Of a stretch of 64,000 nucleotides of DNA, positions 17,090 through 27,223 are shown piece after piece; the first letter of the stretch is position 1; each line of letters opens with the position of its first letter. Location: positions 124,001 through 188,000 of the forward strand of contig NZ_JAGGLB010000009.1 of the NCBI RefSeq assembly GCF_017874215.1, given 5' to 3'. The position numbers were made by a program, and so were the translations under genes. This DNA comes from Paenibacillus eucommiae. Lineage in GTDB: Bacteria; Bacillota; Bacilli; Paenibacillales; NBRC-103111. Below the pieces are notes generated by a model. It made no database searches and was not told where the DNA came from. It worked only from the letters and a program-made list of their open reading frames with translations.

Positions 17090-20000
17090 ATGATGATTAA
17101 AAGAAAAATTTTTTTTACTATAGGTGTATTCTTTCTTCTACTGACTAGTGTACGCTTACTCTGGATTATGCTTCCAGCCCTGCCTGATCACCCTCAAGCG
17201 GTTCAAGGTCAGCTGGATTTGCGCAATTGGGATTTTACCAAGGAGAGTGCGATTCCGCTGAACGGTCAGTGGGAATTTTATCCTCATCTCTTTCTTATGC
17301 CAAACAGTGGCCATCCTGCTCCCATTCCTGACGAACGAGAGCTTATTCAGGTTCCCGGAAAATGGAACAACAGCTTGTCACCAGAGAAGAACTCTACCTT
17401 CGGCTACGGCTCCTACCGCATCCGCATGCTGATTCAACCCGAAGCGAAGCAAATCTACAGCATCCGTGTTCCAAGTGTACCCTCCTCCTCCGAGTTGTAC
17501 GTAAATGGTCAATTACTAGCCAAATCCGGGCAGCCCGCTTCGAGTGCTAATCTGTACACACCGCGGAATGTCCCATATACCGTTTCCTTCACAACGGACC
17601 GCAATGAAATTGAGATCATTCTTCATGTCGCTAACTACGACGACCGCATTATGGGCGGTATTGTATGGCCCATCAAGTTCGGAAGCGAACGTGCAATCAG
17701 CAAGACAGTGTCGTTCTCCACTGGGTCGCAAATGGCCGTGTTCCTTATTCTTCTGATGCACTCTTTATATGCTTTTTTCTTATATTTCCTGGGATCACGC
17801 CAGAAGGCGCTGCTCTATTTCTCCCTGCTGATTAATTGTGCAATTATCACTCTTCTTATTGACGACGATCGGCTTTTGCTCACTTGGCTGCCGATTAGCT
17901 TTGAATGGTGCCTGAAGCTATATTATCTGTCCTTTCTTGGTGTCGCCCTATTCATATTTAAATATACCTGTCTGCTATTGCCTCAATATGCAAACCTCAA
18001 GGGCTTGCGCGCGTACACCGCATTGGCTGCCGTTTATTCAATCATCGTACTGTTCACGCCTGTCAAATATGTAATGCTTACAGATGCTATTCATACCCTG
18101 TTCGTCCTCATTCCGTTCTTCATCGTTCCCGTGTTATCCTTCCGTGCAGTTTTGAAGGGCAATGAGGACGCCATCTATTTACTGTTAGGTATGACCGGCA
18201 TTACAACCAACGTAGTCTGGGGTGCGATCAAAAATACGGGTTGGATGGAAATGGGTTTCTATCCCCTTGATATCATTGCCTGTTTCGTAGCTCTCGCATT
18301 ATTCTGGTTTAAACGCTATCTTCGCAGTTCTGCGCAGACGGCCGAGCTAGCCGGACAATTGCTGGAAGCAGATAAGCGAAAAGATGACTTTCTGCTCAAC
18401 ACCTCGCATGAATTAAGAAATCCGCTGCACGGTATGATGAGCATCGCCCAAACCATAATCAGCAGCGACAACCGCTATGACGAGGACACCAACAGGAAGA
18501 ACATGGAGCTGCTTATTTCTGTTGGCAGAAGAATGTCCTACATGCTGAATGACCTGGTTGATTTAACCCGCCTTAAGGAGAGCCGCATTCAGCTTCATGT
18601 CGCTCCACTTCGGCTGCAAACTGTTGCTTCGGGCGTGATCGATATGATCCGTTTCATGACTGGAGACAAGTCTGTCCGCTTGATCAATAGCGTCCCTGCT
18701 GCCTTTCCTCCTGTTATGGCCGATGAAAACCGCCTGATTCAAATCCTTTTTAATTTGCTCCACAATGCGGTAAAATTCACACACGAAGGAACGATTACCA
18801 TTGAGGCTCAAATAAAAGATGGTATCGCAGTTATACTTATAACGGATACGGGAACCGGTATAGATGAGAAGACGAAACTAAGAATATTCGAGCCCTATGA
18901 TCAGGGCAATTTGGACAGAACACTTAGCGCAAGCGGGCTGGGGCTTGGCTTAAGCATCAGCAAGCAGCTTGTGGAGCTGCATCAAGGAACGATTACGGTC
19001 ACCTCTACGCCAGGCCAGGGATCCGTATTTGCCTTTACCTTGCCGGTTTCCGATGCCCCACTACAGCAAGAAGCCGCCGTTCCTGCCCTGCTCTCTCAGA
19101 CCTATTCAGAAATGGCTGTATCCCTTGCATCCATGTCATCTCTTACCCCGACAAGTTCTAAGCCGTCCTCTATACTTGCTGCTGACAATCCCAGCATCTT
19201 GATCGTCGATGACGACCCACTTAACTTGAGTATCTTAGTCAATGTCCTTTCTTTGGAGCGTTACGACATCGTCAAGGCTAATAGTGGGCGGGAGGCCCTC
19301 TCACTTCTGGATAGCAGAGCATGGGACTTAATCATTACGGATGTGATGATGCCTCAAATGTCTGGCTATGAGTTAACTCGTGCCATACGTGAACGCTTCC
19401 CGGTTACCGAGCTTCCTATCCTGCTCCTAACCGCACGGAATCGTCCGGAAGACATCGATACAGGGTTTGTGGCAGGCGCTAATGATTATGTGATCAAACC
19501 GGTTGATGCGGTAGAGTTGAAATCCCGTGTACGCGCATTAACTGGAATTAAGAAATCCATTCGCGAAAGGCTTCGGATGGAAGCCGCATGGCTTCAGGCG
19601 CAAATTCAGCCGCATTTTCTATACAATACGTTGAATTCGATAGCCGCACTCAGCGAGATCGATACGACAAGAATGCGTGCTTTGCTTGACGCCTTTGCAG
19701 AATATTTGCGCTCAAGCTTTGACTTCCTGAATTCAGATCAGGTTGTACCGCTTGAGCATGAGCTGAATCTTGTTCGTTCTTATCTGTATATTGAGAAGGA
19801 GCGTTTCGAAGAAAGGCTTCAGGTAACCTGGGAAGTGAATGAAAGCCTGCTGCTGCAGCTGCGCCTTCTCCCCCTTTCCATTCAGCCCCTTGTAGAGAAC
19901 GCGGTAAGGCATGGCATCCTGATGCGTATCCAAGGTGGAACGATTCACATCCGGATTACAGATTTCGAAGATTATGCGGAGATATCCGTTAAGGATGACG

Positions 20001-20188
20001 GAGTGGGGATGGATGAGCTTACGATACGTCATTTACTCGACAGCCGCCGCTCTAACCGCAAATCAGGAATCGGCCTGCGCAATACGGATCAACGGTTAAA
20101 ACAGCTGTACGGCAAAGGCCTGCAAATCGAGAGCTCTCCTGATAAAGGGACGACGGTTACTTTTATGGTCAAGAAATTAGAACCCTAG
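17090..20188 (+). CDS. Large hybrid sensor kinase 1 (7TMR-DISM, HisKA, REC, second LytS-type kinase)
   Basis: 1032 residues. After an N-terminal membrane anchor there is an extracellular beta-sandwich (to about 210; GQWEFYP, GYGSYRIRM, ASSAN), seven transmembrane helices (about 215-410), then HisKA (SHELRNPLHG, phospho-acceptor H440), HATPase_c (N-box QILFNLLHNAVKF, G-boxes DTGTGID and GLGLGLSI), a receiver domain (VDDDP; D751 in IITDVMMP; K in DYVIKP) and a C-terminal His_kinase/HATPase pair (QIQPHFLYNTLNS, H842). So one polypeptide has two kinase modules flanking one receiver. It senses an unknown external ligand. The start is set by alignment with the two paralogs at 35612 and 38855; no good ribosome binding site is visible. 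Confidence 0.88.
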   Translation: MMIKRKIFFTIGVFFLLLTSVRLLWIMLPALPDHPQAVQGQLDLRNWDFTKESAIPLNGQWEFYPHLFLMPNSGHPAPIPDERELIQVPGKWNNSLSPEKNSTFGYGSYRIRMLIQPEAKQIYSIRVPSVPSSSELYVNGQLLAKSGQPASSANLYTPRNVPYTVSFTTDRNEIEIILHVANYDDRIMGGIVWPIKFGSERAISKTVSFSTGSQMAVFLILLMHSLYAFFLYFLGSRQKALLYFSLLINCAIITLLIDDDRLLLTWLPISFEWCLKLYYLSFLGVALFIFKYTCLLLPQYANLKGLRAYTALAAVYSIIVLFTPVKYVMLTDAIHTLFVLIPFFIVPVLSFRAVLKGNEDAIYLLLGMTGITTNVVWGAIKNTGWMEMGFYPLDIIACFVALALFWFKRYLRSSAQTAELAGQLLEADKRKDDFLLNTSHELRNPLHGMMSIAQTIISSDNRYDEDTNRKNMELLISVGRRMSYMLNDLVDLTRLKESRIQLHVAPLRLQTVASGVIDMIRFMTGDKSVRLINSVPAAFPPVMADENRLIQILFNLLHNAVKFTHEGTITIEAQIKDGIAVILITDTGTGIDEKTKLRIFEPYDQGNLDRTLSASGLGLGLSISKQLVELHQGTITVTSTPGQGSVFAFTLPVSDAPLQQEAAVPALLSQTYSEMAVSLASMSSLTPTSSKPSSILAADNPSILIVDDDPLNLSILVNVLSLERYDIVKANSGREALSLLDSRAWDLIITDVMMPQMSGYELTRAIRERFPVTELPILLLTARNRPEDIDTGFVAGANDYVIKPVDAVELKSRVRALTGIKKSIRERLRMEAAWLQAQIQPHFLYNTLNSIAALSEIDTTRMRALLDAFAEYLRSSFDFLNSDQVVPLEHELNLVRSYLYIEKERFEERLQVTWEVNESLLLQLRLLPLSIQPLVENAVRHGILMRIQGGTIHIRITDFEDYAEISVKDDGVGMDELTIRHLLDSRRSNRKSGIGLRNTDQRLKQLYGKGLQIESSPDKGTTVTFMVKKLEP

Positions 20189-20681
20189 TGCGGACGATCC
20201 TATCATACAAAGCCTGCTTCTTTTTTGAAAAAATAGCTGTAAGGATGTAAGCAAACATGGCTCCATACACGAGCCCGCCAATCACATAATAGCTAAAGGG
20301 GACTGGCTGTTCACCGAGGACAACAAAACGATGAGCAAGGAAGTGGGACAACTCCCAAGGTATAAACTTAATTGCAGTCCTGGCAACGGAATGGGCAATA
20401 GACAGCGGCTTTCCTGAGTAATCGGTCACGCGGATGGCAGCCTTCCTTTTTCCGAAGGACTGACCTGCCAGCTTCGAGTCACAAATCACAAAATACGCGG
20501 AAACCGGCAGCGTCACGATCAAAAAGCCATAAAATTGAGACCAAGCCGGAGAATAAGTAAACAATTGCTGAACTTGCGGAAAAATAAACACGCTGATCAC
20601 AAACACTAGCCCTAAATAAAACAGAATGATCAGATAGTCCCACATAAAGGCTTTGAGGCGTTGAAAAAAAGTCGCAGGAAT
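20169..20681 (-). CDS. RDD-family membrane protein, apparent ATT start
   Basis: 170 residues if started at ATT 20681. RDD motifs: ATFFQRLKAFMWDYLII (first Arg/Asp motif, first helix), GQSFGKRKAAIRVTD, and the last helices with KKKQALYDRIVRTRV; three to four transmembrane helices. The first in-frame ATG (20645) would delete the conserved Arg motif and has no ribosome binding site, whereas AAGGAGG lies 9 nt before ATT 20681 and an in-frame stop lies just upstream of that, leaving only ATT or ATC as possible starts. The 3' end overlaps the convergent kinase gene by 20 bp. The function of RDD proteins varies (Na+/H+ antiport is known for one); none can be assigned here. Confidence 0.75.
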   Translation of the reverse strand: MPATFFQRLKAFMWDYLIILFYLGLVFVISVFIFPQVQQLFTYSPAWSQFYGFLIVTLPVSAYFVICDSKLAGQSFGKRKAAIRVTDYSGKPLSIAHSVARTAIKFIPWELSHFLAHRFVVLGEQPVPFSYYVIGGLVYGAMFAYILTAIFSKKKQALYDRIVRTRVLIS

Positions 20682-20699
20682 GATGAATCCCCTCCTTCA

Positions 20700-21261
20700 C
20701 TTAGTGATTCTATCCTTATTATGCCACAATTCATATGAGGTTTGACATCTAATTCAACAGTACTGAACATAACTTTCCAAGGAAATTCGGTACAGCCACT
20801 CCGCCAAAACCAAAAAAACCAGAACACCCTCTATAAAAAGGTCTCCTGATTTTTGAAATGGATTTCTGTGCAGCAATCGTCACCGTTCCATTGTTCGCTT
20901 GGATTGTGAGGCCGTCCGCCCTTGCCACCTGGTCTATCATTCACGCAGACGCCTTCTTTTCCTGTTCCAGTACTTGATCCATACACCACCAGCATCATCC
21001 CGAAACAGTCGGATTCCAACAAATTTAAGAGGCGTCCAGATTTCACTAAAATAGTATTGAGGCATACAAATCCATCCTTTATTAAGATCGGTCAAAGCTG
21101 CTAAATAAAGCTTGAAACACAATCCTAATATACAGCTTTAATTCGCAAAAGAAACCTAACTAAAGTTAGAAACGGGCAAAAAAGCCGGCGTTTTCTTAGA
21201 ATTATCTTCTTTTTTAAAGCATTGCAACATAGTCTAGGGTAAAAAAACGCTAACCTAGGAT
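20700..21261. other. Gene-poor gap with two weak overlapping minus-strand reading frames
   Basis: Two short overlapping minus-strand frames, 20937-21122 and 20749-20940, share an ATGA junction; the second begins MIDQVARADGLTIQANNG. No similarity is recognised, no strong ribosome binding site is seen, and the codon pattern is not convincing. This may be a remnant of a broken gene. Otherwise nothing is supported. Confidence 0.3.
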
Positions 21262-21270
21262 GTGCATGCC

Positions 21271-23095
21271 ATGAAGGATCAACCTCTCTCACAGAAGCCT
21301 GAAAAACCTAATTTTCTCGTAATCCTTGTAGATGAGGAACGGTATCCCCCCGTTTATGAAAACGCGGAAATAAAGGAATGGCGTAAACAAAATCTCCCTG
21401 CACAGGAATTTTTAAAATCTAATAGTATGGAATTCCACAGGCATTATATTGGAAGCGCAGCCTGCTGCCCTAGCCGGGCTACCTTATTGACCGGTCACTA
21501 CCCCTCTCTCCATGGTGTCAGCCAAACAGATGGAATCGCCAAGCAGGCCTTTGATTCCGATATGTTTTGGCTCGGTAGAAACACGGTGCCTACAGTTGGA
21601 AATTATTTTCGCGAGGCTGGATACCAAACCTATTACAAAGGGAAGTGGCATATCTCCAACGAAAATATCGTGATCCCCGGTACGCACAAAGCCGTCCCTA
21701 GCTATCACCCCATCACTGGTGTGCCTGACAAGCAGCAAGAAGAATTGTACCTGCGGGCCAACCATTTGGACAGCTTCGGGTTTTCCAGCTGGATCGGCCC
21801 AGAACCCCATGGTACAAATCCGCGCAACTCCGGCTCATCCGCTGCTTTCGGCGTTAGCGGCAGAGACATTGTCTATGCTTCAGAAGTAGTTGATCTCATC
21901 AAGTCCCTCGACCGCGAGAAAGAAACCGACAACGAAGCGAAGCCGTGGCTCGTAGTAGCTTCATTTGTGAATCCTCACGATATTGTCTTGTACGGTGCGA
22001 TCACTGCACAGCTTCCTACATTTAACTTTAATGTGGAGCCCATGCCCATGGTCCATCCACCTCCTACCATAAACGAACCCTTAAATACCAAGCCACGCTG
22101 TCAATCCAGCTATCAATATGTATATCCTAGAGTGTTACAGCCCATCATCGACCAGTCGGGAGTACCGCAAGCTTTACTATCAGCTGCAAAAAAATGCGGA
22201 TCAGCAAATGCAAAAGGTTATTGATGCCCTTACCCACTCTTCCTTCTATGAAAATACGATCGTAATTTTTACATCTGATCATGGGGAATTACTGGGCGCT
22301 CACGGCCATCTTCATCAAAAATGGTACTGTGCTTACGAAGAAATGCTGCATGTCCCTTTTCTCATTCATAACAAAAATCTTTTTCCGCAGCATTCCCGTT
22401 GGGATACGCTTACAAGTCATGTTGATCTGCTGCCTACCCTGCTGGGTCTGGCTCATGCAGATGTTCAAGATATCCAAAGCCGCTTGCGCAGAAGCTTCAG
22501 CGAAGTTCACCCTCTTGTAGGGCGAGACCTTTCTCCGATTCTTTTGGAACATATAGAACATTTAGAGCATCCGGGGCGTCTGGAGTACTTGAGGCAGAAC
22601 AAGTCTGTTCACGTCGAAGAACCTGTCTATTTTATGAGTGACGACGATGTTACACGTGGCCAGCACCAGATCAATCCTCTGGGAGTCCCTTATCCTTCCG
22701 TTGTACAACCTAATCATATCGAAACCGTCATCTCCAGCCTGCACAGAAACAATACGAAAGAATTGTGGAAGTACTCCCGTTACTTTGATAATGATCAATT
22801 CTGGAGCCACCCAGGCCGCAAAGATGTTACCTCCCAGCCCATGACAGATCCCGCTACAGGAATGCCGTCAACGCAGAATACTTACTATGTTACATCCGTC
22901 AAAACCCGGCCGGCCCCTGACGAGTATGAGCTGTACAACTTAACCGCAGACCCGCTTGAAACATGCAACCTTGCACATCCTGCTTTTGCTACGCTGCAAA
23001 CCAAAAGTATTCAAGCATTTATGGCCTCTCTGTTAGAGGAACAGCGCAAGCAAAAACGATTAGAACCGACCAATTATAAGACTTATGGCTCCTGA
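21271..23095 (+). pseudogene. Sulfatase-family hydrolase, frameshifted
   Basis: Together about 600 residues of an alkaline-phosphatase-superfamily sulfatase. The first part (21271 to about 22150) has NFLVILVDEERYPP (metal-binding Asp), the formylglycine motif CCPSRATLLTG and GKWHIS; the second part, in the +1 frame from about 22150 to 23095, has VIFTSDHGELLGAHG (metal ligands) and the C-terminal YELYNLTADPLET. The join occurs near 22150, between YPRVLQPIIDQ and SREYRKLYYQLQK. No signal peptide is seen, so a cytoplasmic enzyme is likely. As written the second half would not be translated with the first. ATG 21271 follows a weak AGGATG. Confidence 0.8.
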
Positions 23096-23222
23096 TCGAA
23101 AGGGATAGTGAATACAATGAAAATATGGACGTCCCTACAGATTCAGTTATTCAACTATTTTGACGCATACCTCTTTATCGCTGTGAAGCTGCACCGCAAA
23201 ATTCAAAGCGACAGCCATAGCG

Positions 23223-24389
23223 TTATTTCCCAAATGCCAGCATAGTTTCTACGATGATTTCCGCGGCTAGCACGACTTGCTTTAATTCCACCCATTCATC
23301 CTTCGTATGGGCCTGATCGATCGACCCTGGGCCGAATACGACCGATGGTATCCCTACGTGCGTCAGCTTGCTAGCATCTGTACCGTATGGAACGCCATGC
23401 GTCCGAACCTCGCCGATCTTCTCCCCAGCCTTCGCCGTAACCAAGCGGACAATCTCGCTATCAGGACTCGTATCCATCGCGTAATCGAGCACAAAGGGCG
23501 GGTGAACGATAAGATTCAGCTGCTCATCCGTCGCCGCAAATAACGCCATCTCCGCCTGGATATCGCGCCACACCTGGTCGCTGTCTTCTCCTGGGATCGT
23601 GCGCCGGTCGATTTTGATCCGGCACCGCTCCGGAATCGTATTAGGTGCCACGCCTCCCGTGATTTCCGTCACATTAAGTGTCGCTTGGCCTACGAGCGGG
23701 TGCGTAACATCGCGCAAACGATCATTCATCGTCCGATCGATATGGTGTACGACCTTCATCATGCCGCTAATGGCGTTTACGCCTTCTTCAGGCTTAGAAG
23801 AATGGGCGGAGACGCCAATGGTCTCGATTTCGCAGCGGACGACGCCTTTATGCGCGACGACTGCCTGCAGCTCGGTCGGCTCGCCAACGATAGCAGCGGC
23901 AAAACGATGCCCCGCTTCCAGTACATCCAGCACGCCGAGAAAGTTAACTTCCTCATCAACAGTTGCTGCCATAAACACAGGCACATGAGGCTTGATGTCA
24001 TTCGTGACAAACCACTCCATCGCAACCAGCATCGCCGCAATCGATGCCTTCGTGTCACAGGCGCCGCGGCCGTAAAGCTTGCCGTCACGAAGCTCCGCGC
24101 TGAACGGATCGATCGTCATGTTGGTGATCTGAACCGTATCCATATGCGCTTCCAGCAGCAAGCCAGGCACGTCATTCAACACCCCAGGCAATATGCCGAT
24201 CACATTCGGCCGGTCTGGCCGTACTTCTCTCCGCTCGGAAGCAAGCCCGAGACGGGCGAAGAAAGCTTCCACATAATCAGCTATTTTCCGTTCAGGTACG
24301 CCGCCATCCAAATTCGGATTAACACTTGGGATCCGCACCAGATCCTGCAAGATTTGAAGCACACGCTGTTCCTCGATCTTTATGCTCAT
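23223..24389 (-). CDS. M20-family metallopeptidase / deacylase (ArgE/DapE type)
   Basis: 388 residues. Two-zinc M20 motifs: LLLEAHMDTVQ (His, Asp), GRGACDTKASIAAM (bridging Asp), TVDEEVNFLG (catalytic Glu-Glu), GEPTELQ, dimerisation domain with HSSKPEEGVNAI, and FGPGSIDQAHTKDEWV (last His). It would hydrolyse an amide bond in an N-acyl amino acid or dipeptide. ATG 24389 has AGGAG 9 nt upstream and is preferred over the GTG one codon earlier. It is the last gene of a minus-strand run including a D-threonine-aldolase-like enzyme, a YesMN system and a CUT1 importer, which suggests a role in catabolism of an imported conjugate. Confidence 0.88.
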   Translation of the reverse strand: MSIKIEEQRVLQILQDLVRIPSVNPNLDGGVPERKIADYVEAFFARLGLASERREVRPDRPNVIGILPGVLNDVPGLLLEAHMDTVQITNMTIDPFSAELRDGKLYGRGACDTKASIAAMLVAMEWFVTNDIKPHVPVFMAATVDEEVNFLGVLDVLEAGHRFAAAIVGEPTELQAVVAHKGVVRCEIETIGVSAHSSKPEEGVNAISGMMKVVHHIDRTMNDRLRDVTHPLVGQATLNVTEITGGVAPNTIPERCRIKIDRRTIPGEDSDQVWRDIQAEMALFAATDEQLNLIVHPPFVLDYAMDTSPDSEIVRLVTAKAGEKIGEVRTHGVPYGTDASKLTHVGIPSVVFGPGSIDQAHTKDEWVELKQVVLAAEIIVETMLAFGK

Positions 24390-24446
24390 CACTCAGTTCT
24401 CCTCTGGTCGGTTAGGTCTAATGTTTCTTGGTCTAATATTCCTTAT

Positions 24447-25562
24447 CTAATAGTTGCATCCTCGTGCATCAATCTGGATGCGTTCTAAGACGACACCCCT
24501 ACGTACGCCATAAATAGCATCGTTCAAATTCGGGATGACGCACGAATGATTCGGAATAATTTCGATTCGATCACCAATCGATAGGGATACCTTGTCCGGG
24601 TCAAACCGCAGCATGCCGTGCTCTTCGTTCAATACAGCAATCGTAATGTCAGGTTGTCCGACGATGATTCCGAAGCCGTCGCTATGATGTGCCCGGTCGC
24701 TCGTCAGCGCTTTCGTGCCGGCATCGATCGTCGCCATACCGGGCAGCGGCATACTGACGACGGTAGCCGCAACACGCAGCGCGCAATCCGCTTCTTGCGC
24801 CATGCCCATCTGCACGGCGGAAACGTCGTTGAAAATATAGTTGCCTGCACGCACTTCTGTAATGCCCTTCGCGTGCTCACACAGCTTTGCGGTAGGCGTT
24901 GAGCCTGAGCTGATAATTTCGATAGCAAAGCCTGCTTGGCGCAAATCCGCTACCACTTGGCCGATCGTCTCCGACTCGGCTTGCACAGCAGCAGCGATTG
25001 CAGCCGGATCCCCGTTGCGATACACAAGCCCGAAGTAGGCCATGATGCCTTCGATTTGAATGCCCGGCAGCTCGCGCAGCCGTATAGCGAAATCGACAAT
25101 ATCCTTGCCCGGCTGCCGGCCGCCGCGATGAAGACCGCCATCCAGCTCAATCAGGACGCGCACCGGCTTGCTCGCCCGAACGCCAACAGCCGACAATCCT
25201 TGCGCCGCCTCCCAGCTATCTACGGTTACGGCGACTGTAATTCGCCGGTGCAGCCGCTCCAGTCTTTCGAGGTTCTGCTCTCCAACAATCGCAAAAGCGA
25301 TAAGTATGTCGTTGATGCCTCCATCCGCGAAAGCTTCCGCCTCCGACAGCTTGGCGACTGTAATGCCAATCGCGCCAGCGGCAAGCTGCATATTCACAAG
25401 CCGCAGCGACTTATGGGTTTTAATGTGGGGACGGTGTTTGATTGTATATGAAGCCAGTTTATCGGCCATCCGTGCGATATTAAGCTCTACAGCGTCTAGA
25501 TCGACGAATGCGTATGGTGTCGGCGGTGTATCTTCCGATGTTTCGTTTGGTGTCCATGTCAT
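24447..25562 (-). CDS. PLP-dependent D-threonine aldolase / D-serine dehydratase-like enzyme
   Basis: 371 residues of the alanine-racemase N-terminal fold with the D-Ser dehydratase-like C-terminal barrel. The PLP Lys is in HRPHIKTHKS near residue 47; other family segments are AVTVDSWEAAQGL, LIELDGGLHRGG, ISSGSTPT and the metal-binding C-terminal NHSCVIPNLND (His, Cys) that fits the D-TA/DSD zinc site. Reaction: cleavage or dehydration of a D-3-hydroxy amino acid, substrate unknown. It lies 57 bp upstream of the M20 gene and 29 bp downstream of the YesN-like gene, likely one operon. Confidence 0.85.
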   Translation of the reverse strand: MTWTPNETSEDTPPTPYAFVDLDAVELNIARMADKLASYTIKHRPHIKTHKSLRLVNMQLAAGAIGITVAKLSEAEAFADGGINDILIAFAIVGEQNLERLERLHRRITVAVTVDSWEAAQGLSAVGVRASKPVRVLIELDGGLHRGGRQPGKDIVDFAIRLRELPGIQIEGIMAYFGLVYRNGDPAAIAAAVQAESETIGQVVADLRQAGFAIEIISSGSTPTAKLCEHAKGITEVRAGNYIFNDVSAVQMGMAQEADCALRVAATVVSMPLPGMATIDAGTKALTSDRAHHSDGFGIIVGQPDITIAVLNEEHGMLRFDPDKVSLSIGDRIEIIPNHSCVIPNLNDAIYGVRRGVVLERIQIDARGCNY

Positions 25563-25591
25563 GGCTTATGCGTCACCTCGTATAGGTTAGA

Positions 25592-27223
25592 TTATTGGAG
25601 AGCGTACATGTCTCTATATTCCTGCGGCGTGAGTCCCGTATGCTTTTTGAATACATGGATGAACGAATGCGCCCGCTGATAGCCAATACTGGCCGCTATT
25701 TCATAAATTTTGCTCGGCGTGTGCAAAAGCATCTGCACCGCCTTTTCCATCCGAAGCCGGTATACATAATCGCTCACGTTCTCGCCGGTTTCCAGCTTAT
25801 AGATTTTGGAGATGTAAACAGGATGCATATAAACATGAACTGCAATGGCCGTCAAGGAAACGTCATCGGCCAGATGCTGTTCGACGAATTGCTGGACGCT
25901 GGCAATCAGCTTTGTGCGCGAATCTTTTGTTTCGCTTTCGGTTTCGCTGCGGAGACTGCTCATGACCGCAGTCGTCCAATCTTCGAGCTGCTCGACGGAC
26001 CGGTATGGCACTCCTTGCAGCAGCTTATCGTAGCCGGCCCCGATCAGTCCGGAGAGCGGGCGGCCGTTCTTATGGGCGTAATAAGCAGCGGCTGAGGCAA
26101 TAGCGAAATACGCCTCGAGCAGAAGCTCCTCGACCTCGCTGCGCTTGCTCCGAAGCTCTTCAAATATCCGCTCTAGCCGCTGATCGGCAACTGCCCATTG
26201 GCCCGCCTCAAGAAGCTGCGCAAGTGTCGGCAGCTCATACAGGGAAGCGATGGACCGTACCTCCGTCCTCTCCTGCTCAGCGTTCGACACGGTCAAAATC
26301 AAGTCCTGTTCTGCACCAACCCTTCTGCGCAGAGTCCACAATGTTCCATCATATTGAGCGGACAAATCCTGTGGAAACGTTCCTGTGCCGCTGATCAATA
26401 CTGTAGCCTCACCTTTTAAATACGTATGAATGGCATCCTGCAGTTGCGCAGCCGTGCGTTCGAGCGTGAGCTGCTGCTGCTCAGCCTCACAGCTCTCACT
26501 TGATTCCGTTGTCATAACAAAAACGAGATAATCATGCGTATCCTTGCCATACCAGAGCTTGTAATTGGGGGCGAACAGCTCCTCCGCCATGTTGCCTACC
26601 GCGTATTCCACAAGCGCCAGGCTGCGCTGCTCGTATCCATAGAAGGGCTTTTCAAGACGGACAAGCAGAAGTGAGAACGATTTTCCAAAAAAATCGGGCA
26701 CACCCAGCATCGCCATTTTATCCTGCAGATCGCTCTCCGAATAACGTTTCCCTAGGAGAAGCTCGCTAAGCAGAGTACTTCTTAACTGCGGCAAATTTTC
26801 ACGAAGCGTCCGTGCGATCCGCTCCTGCGAAATAATCGCGTTCCATTCCTCACGAAGCGTCTGCAGGACACGGGAGACGGTAGCGAGCAGTTCCTCGTCG
26901 GATACCGGTTTGAGTAAATAGCTTGCCGTACCGTGAAGGATGGCTTCTTTGGCGTATTCGAACTCGGCATGTCCCGACAGCAAAATACACTTCGTTTTTT
27001 TACACTTGTTTCGAATATGCTCGGACAGCTCCAGACCTGACATGCCCGGCATCCGAATATCCGTAATGACGATATCGATAGCCTGCAGGCTCAGCAGCTC
27101 GAGTGCTTCATAAGCAGAGTATGCCTTATGCACGGATGCTATGCCGATCTGCTCCCAAGGGACAAGCTCGGCAAGTCGTTCCACAACGTGGGCTTCGTCA
27201 TCCACGATCAATAGCTGTGCCAT
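25592..27223 (-). CDS. YesN-like response regulator with AraC-type DNA-binding domain
   Basis: 543 residues. The N-terminal receiver (1-125) has VDDEAHVVE, phospho-acceptor in DIVITDIRMPGMSG (about D56) and SYLLKPVSDEELL; the middle region is typical of YesN proteins; the C-terminal 100 residues are an AraC helix-turn-helix pair (VHPVYISKIYK-like first motif YMHPVYISKIYKLETGENVS and second AASIGYQRAHSFIHVFKKHT). It overlaps the YesM-like kinase gene by 26 bp, so the two are co-translated. It probably activates the adjacent CUT1 transporter operon; a 20-bp spaced direct repeat at 32246-32280 is a candidate site. Confidence 0.9.
   Translation of the reverse strand: MAQLLIVDDEAHVVERLAELVPWEQIGIASVHKAYSAYEALELLSLQAIDIVITDIRMPGMSGLELSEHIRNKCKKTKCILLSGHAEFEYAKEAILHGTASYLLKPVSDEELLATVSRVLQTLREEWNAIISQERIARTLRENLPQLRSTLLSELLLGKRYSESDLQDKMAMLGVPDFFGKSFSLLLVRLEKPFYGYEQRSLALVEYAVGNMAEELFAPNYKLWYGKDTHDYLVFVMTTESSESCEAEQQQLTLERTAAQLQDAIHTYLKGEATVLISGTGTFPQDLSAQYDGTLWTLRRRVGAEQDLILTVSNAEQERTEVRSIASLYELPTLAQLLEAGQWAVADQRLERIFEELRSKRSEVEELLLEAYFAIASAAAYYAHKNGRPLSGLIGAGYDKLLQGVPYRSVEQLEDWTTAVMSSLRSETESETKDSRTKLIASVQQFVEQHLADDVSLTAIAVHVYMHPVYISKIYKLETGENVSDYVYRLRMEKAVQMLLHTPSKIYEIAASIGYQRAHSFIHVFKKHTGLTPQEYRDMYALQ

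Noticed and set aside
23118..23246. 42-codon plus-strand frame beginning MKIWTSLQIQ after the sulfatase
   Set aside because: It overlaps the end of the convergent M20 gene and shows no similarity; the ribosome binding site is weak.
23685..24488. 267-codon plus-strand frame opposite the M20 peptidase gene
   Set aside because: Antisense to a well-supported gene in G+C-rich DNA, where long shadow frames are expected.
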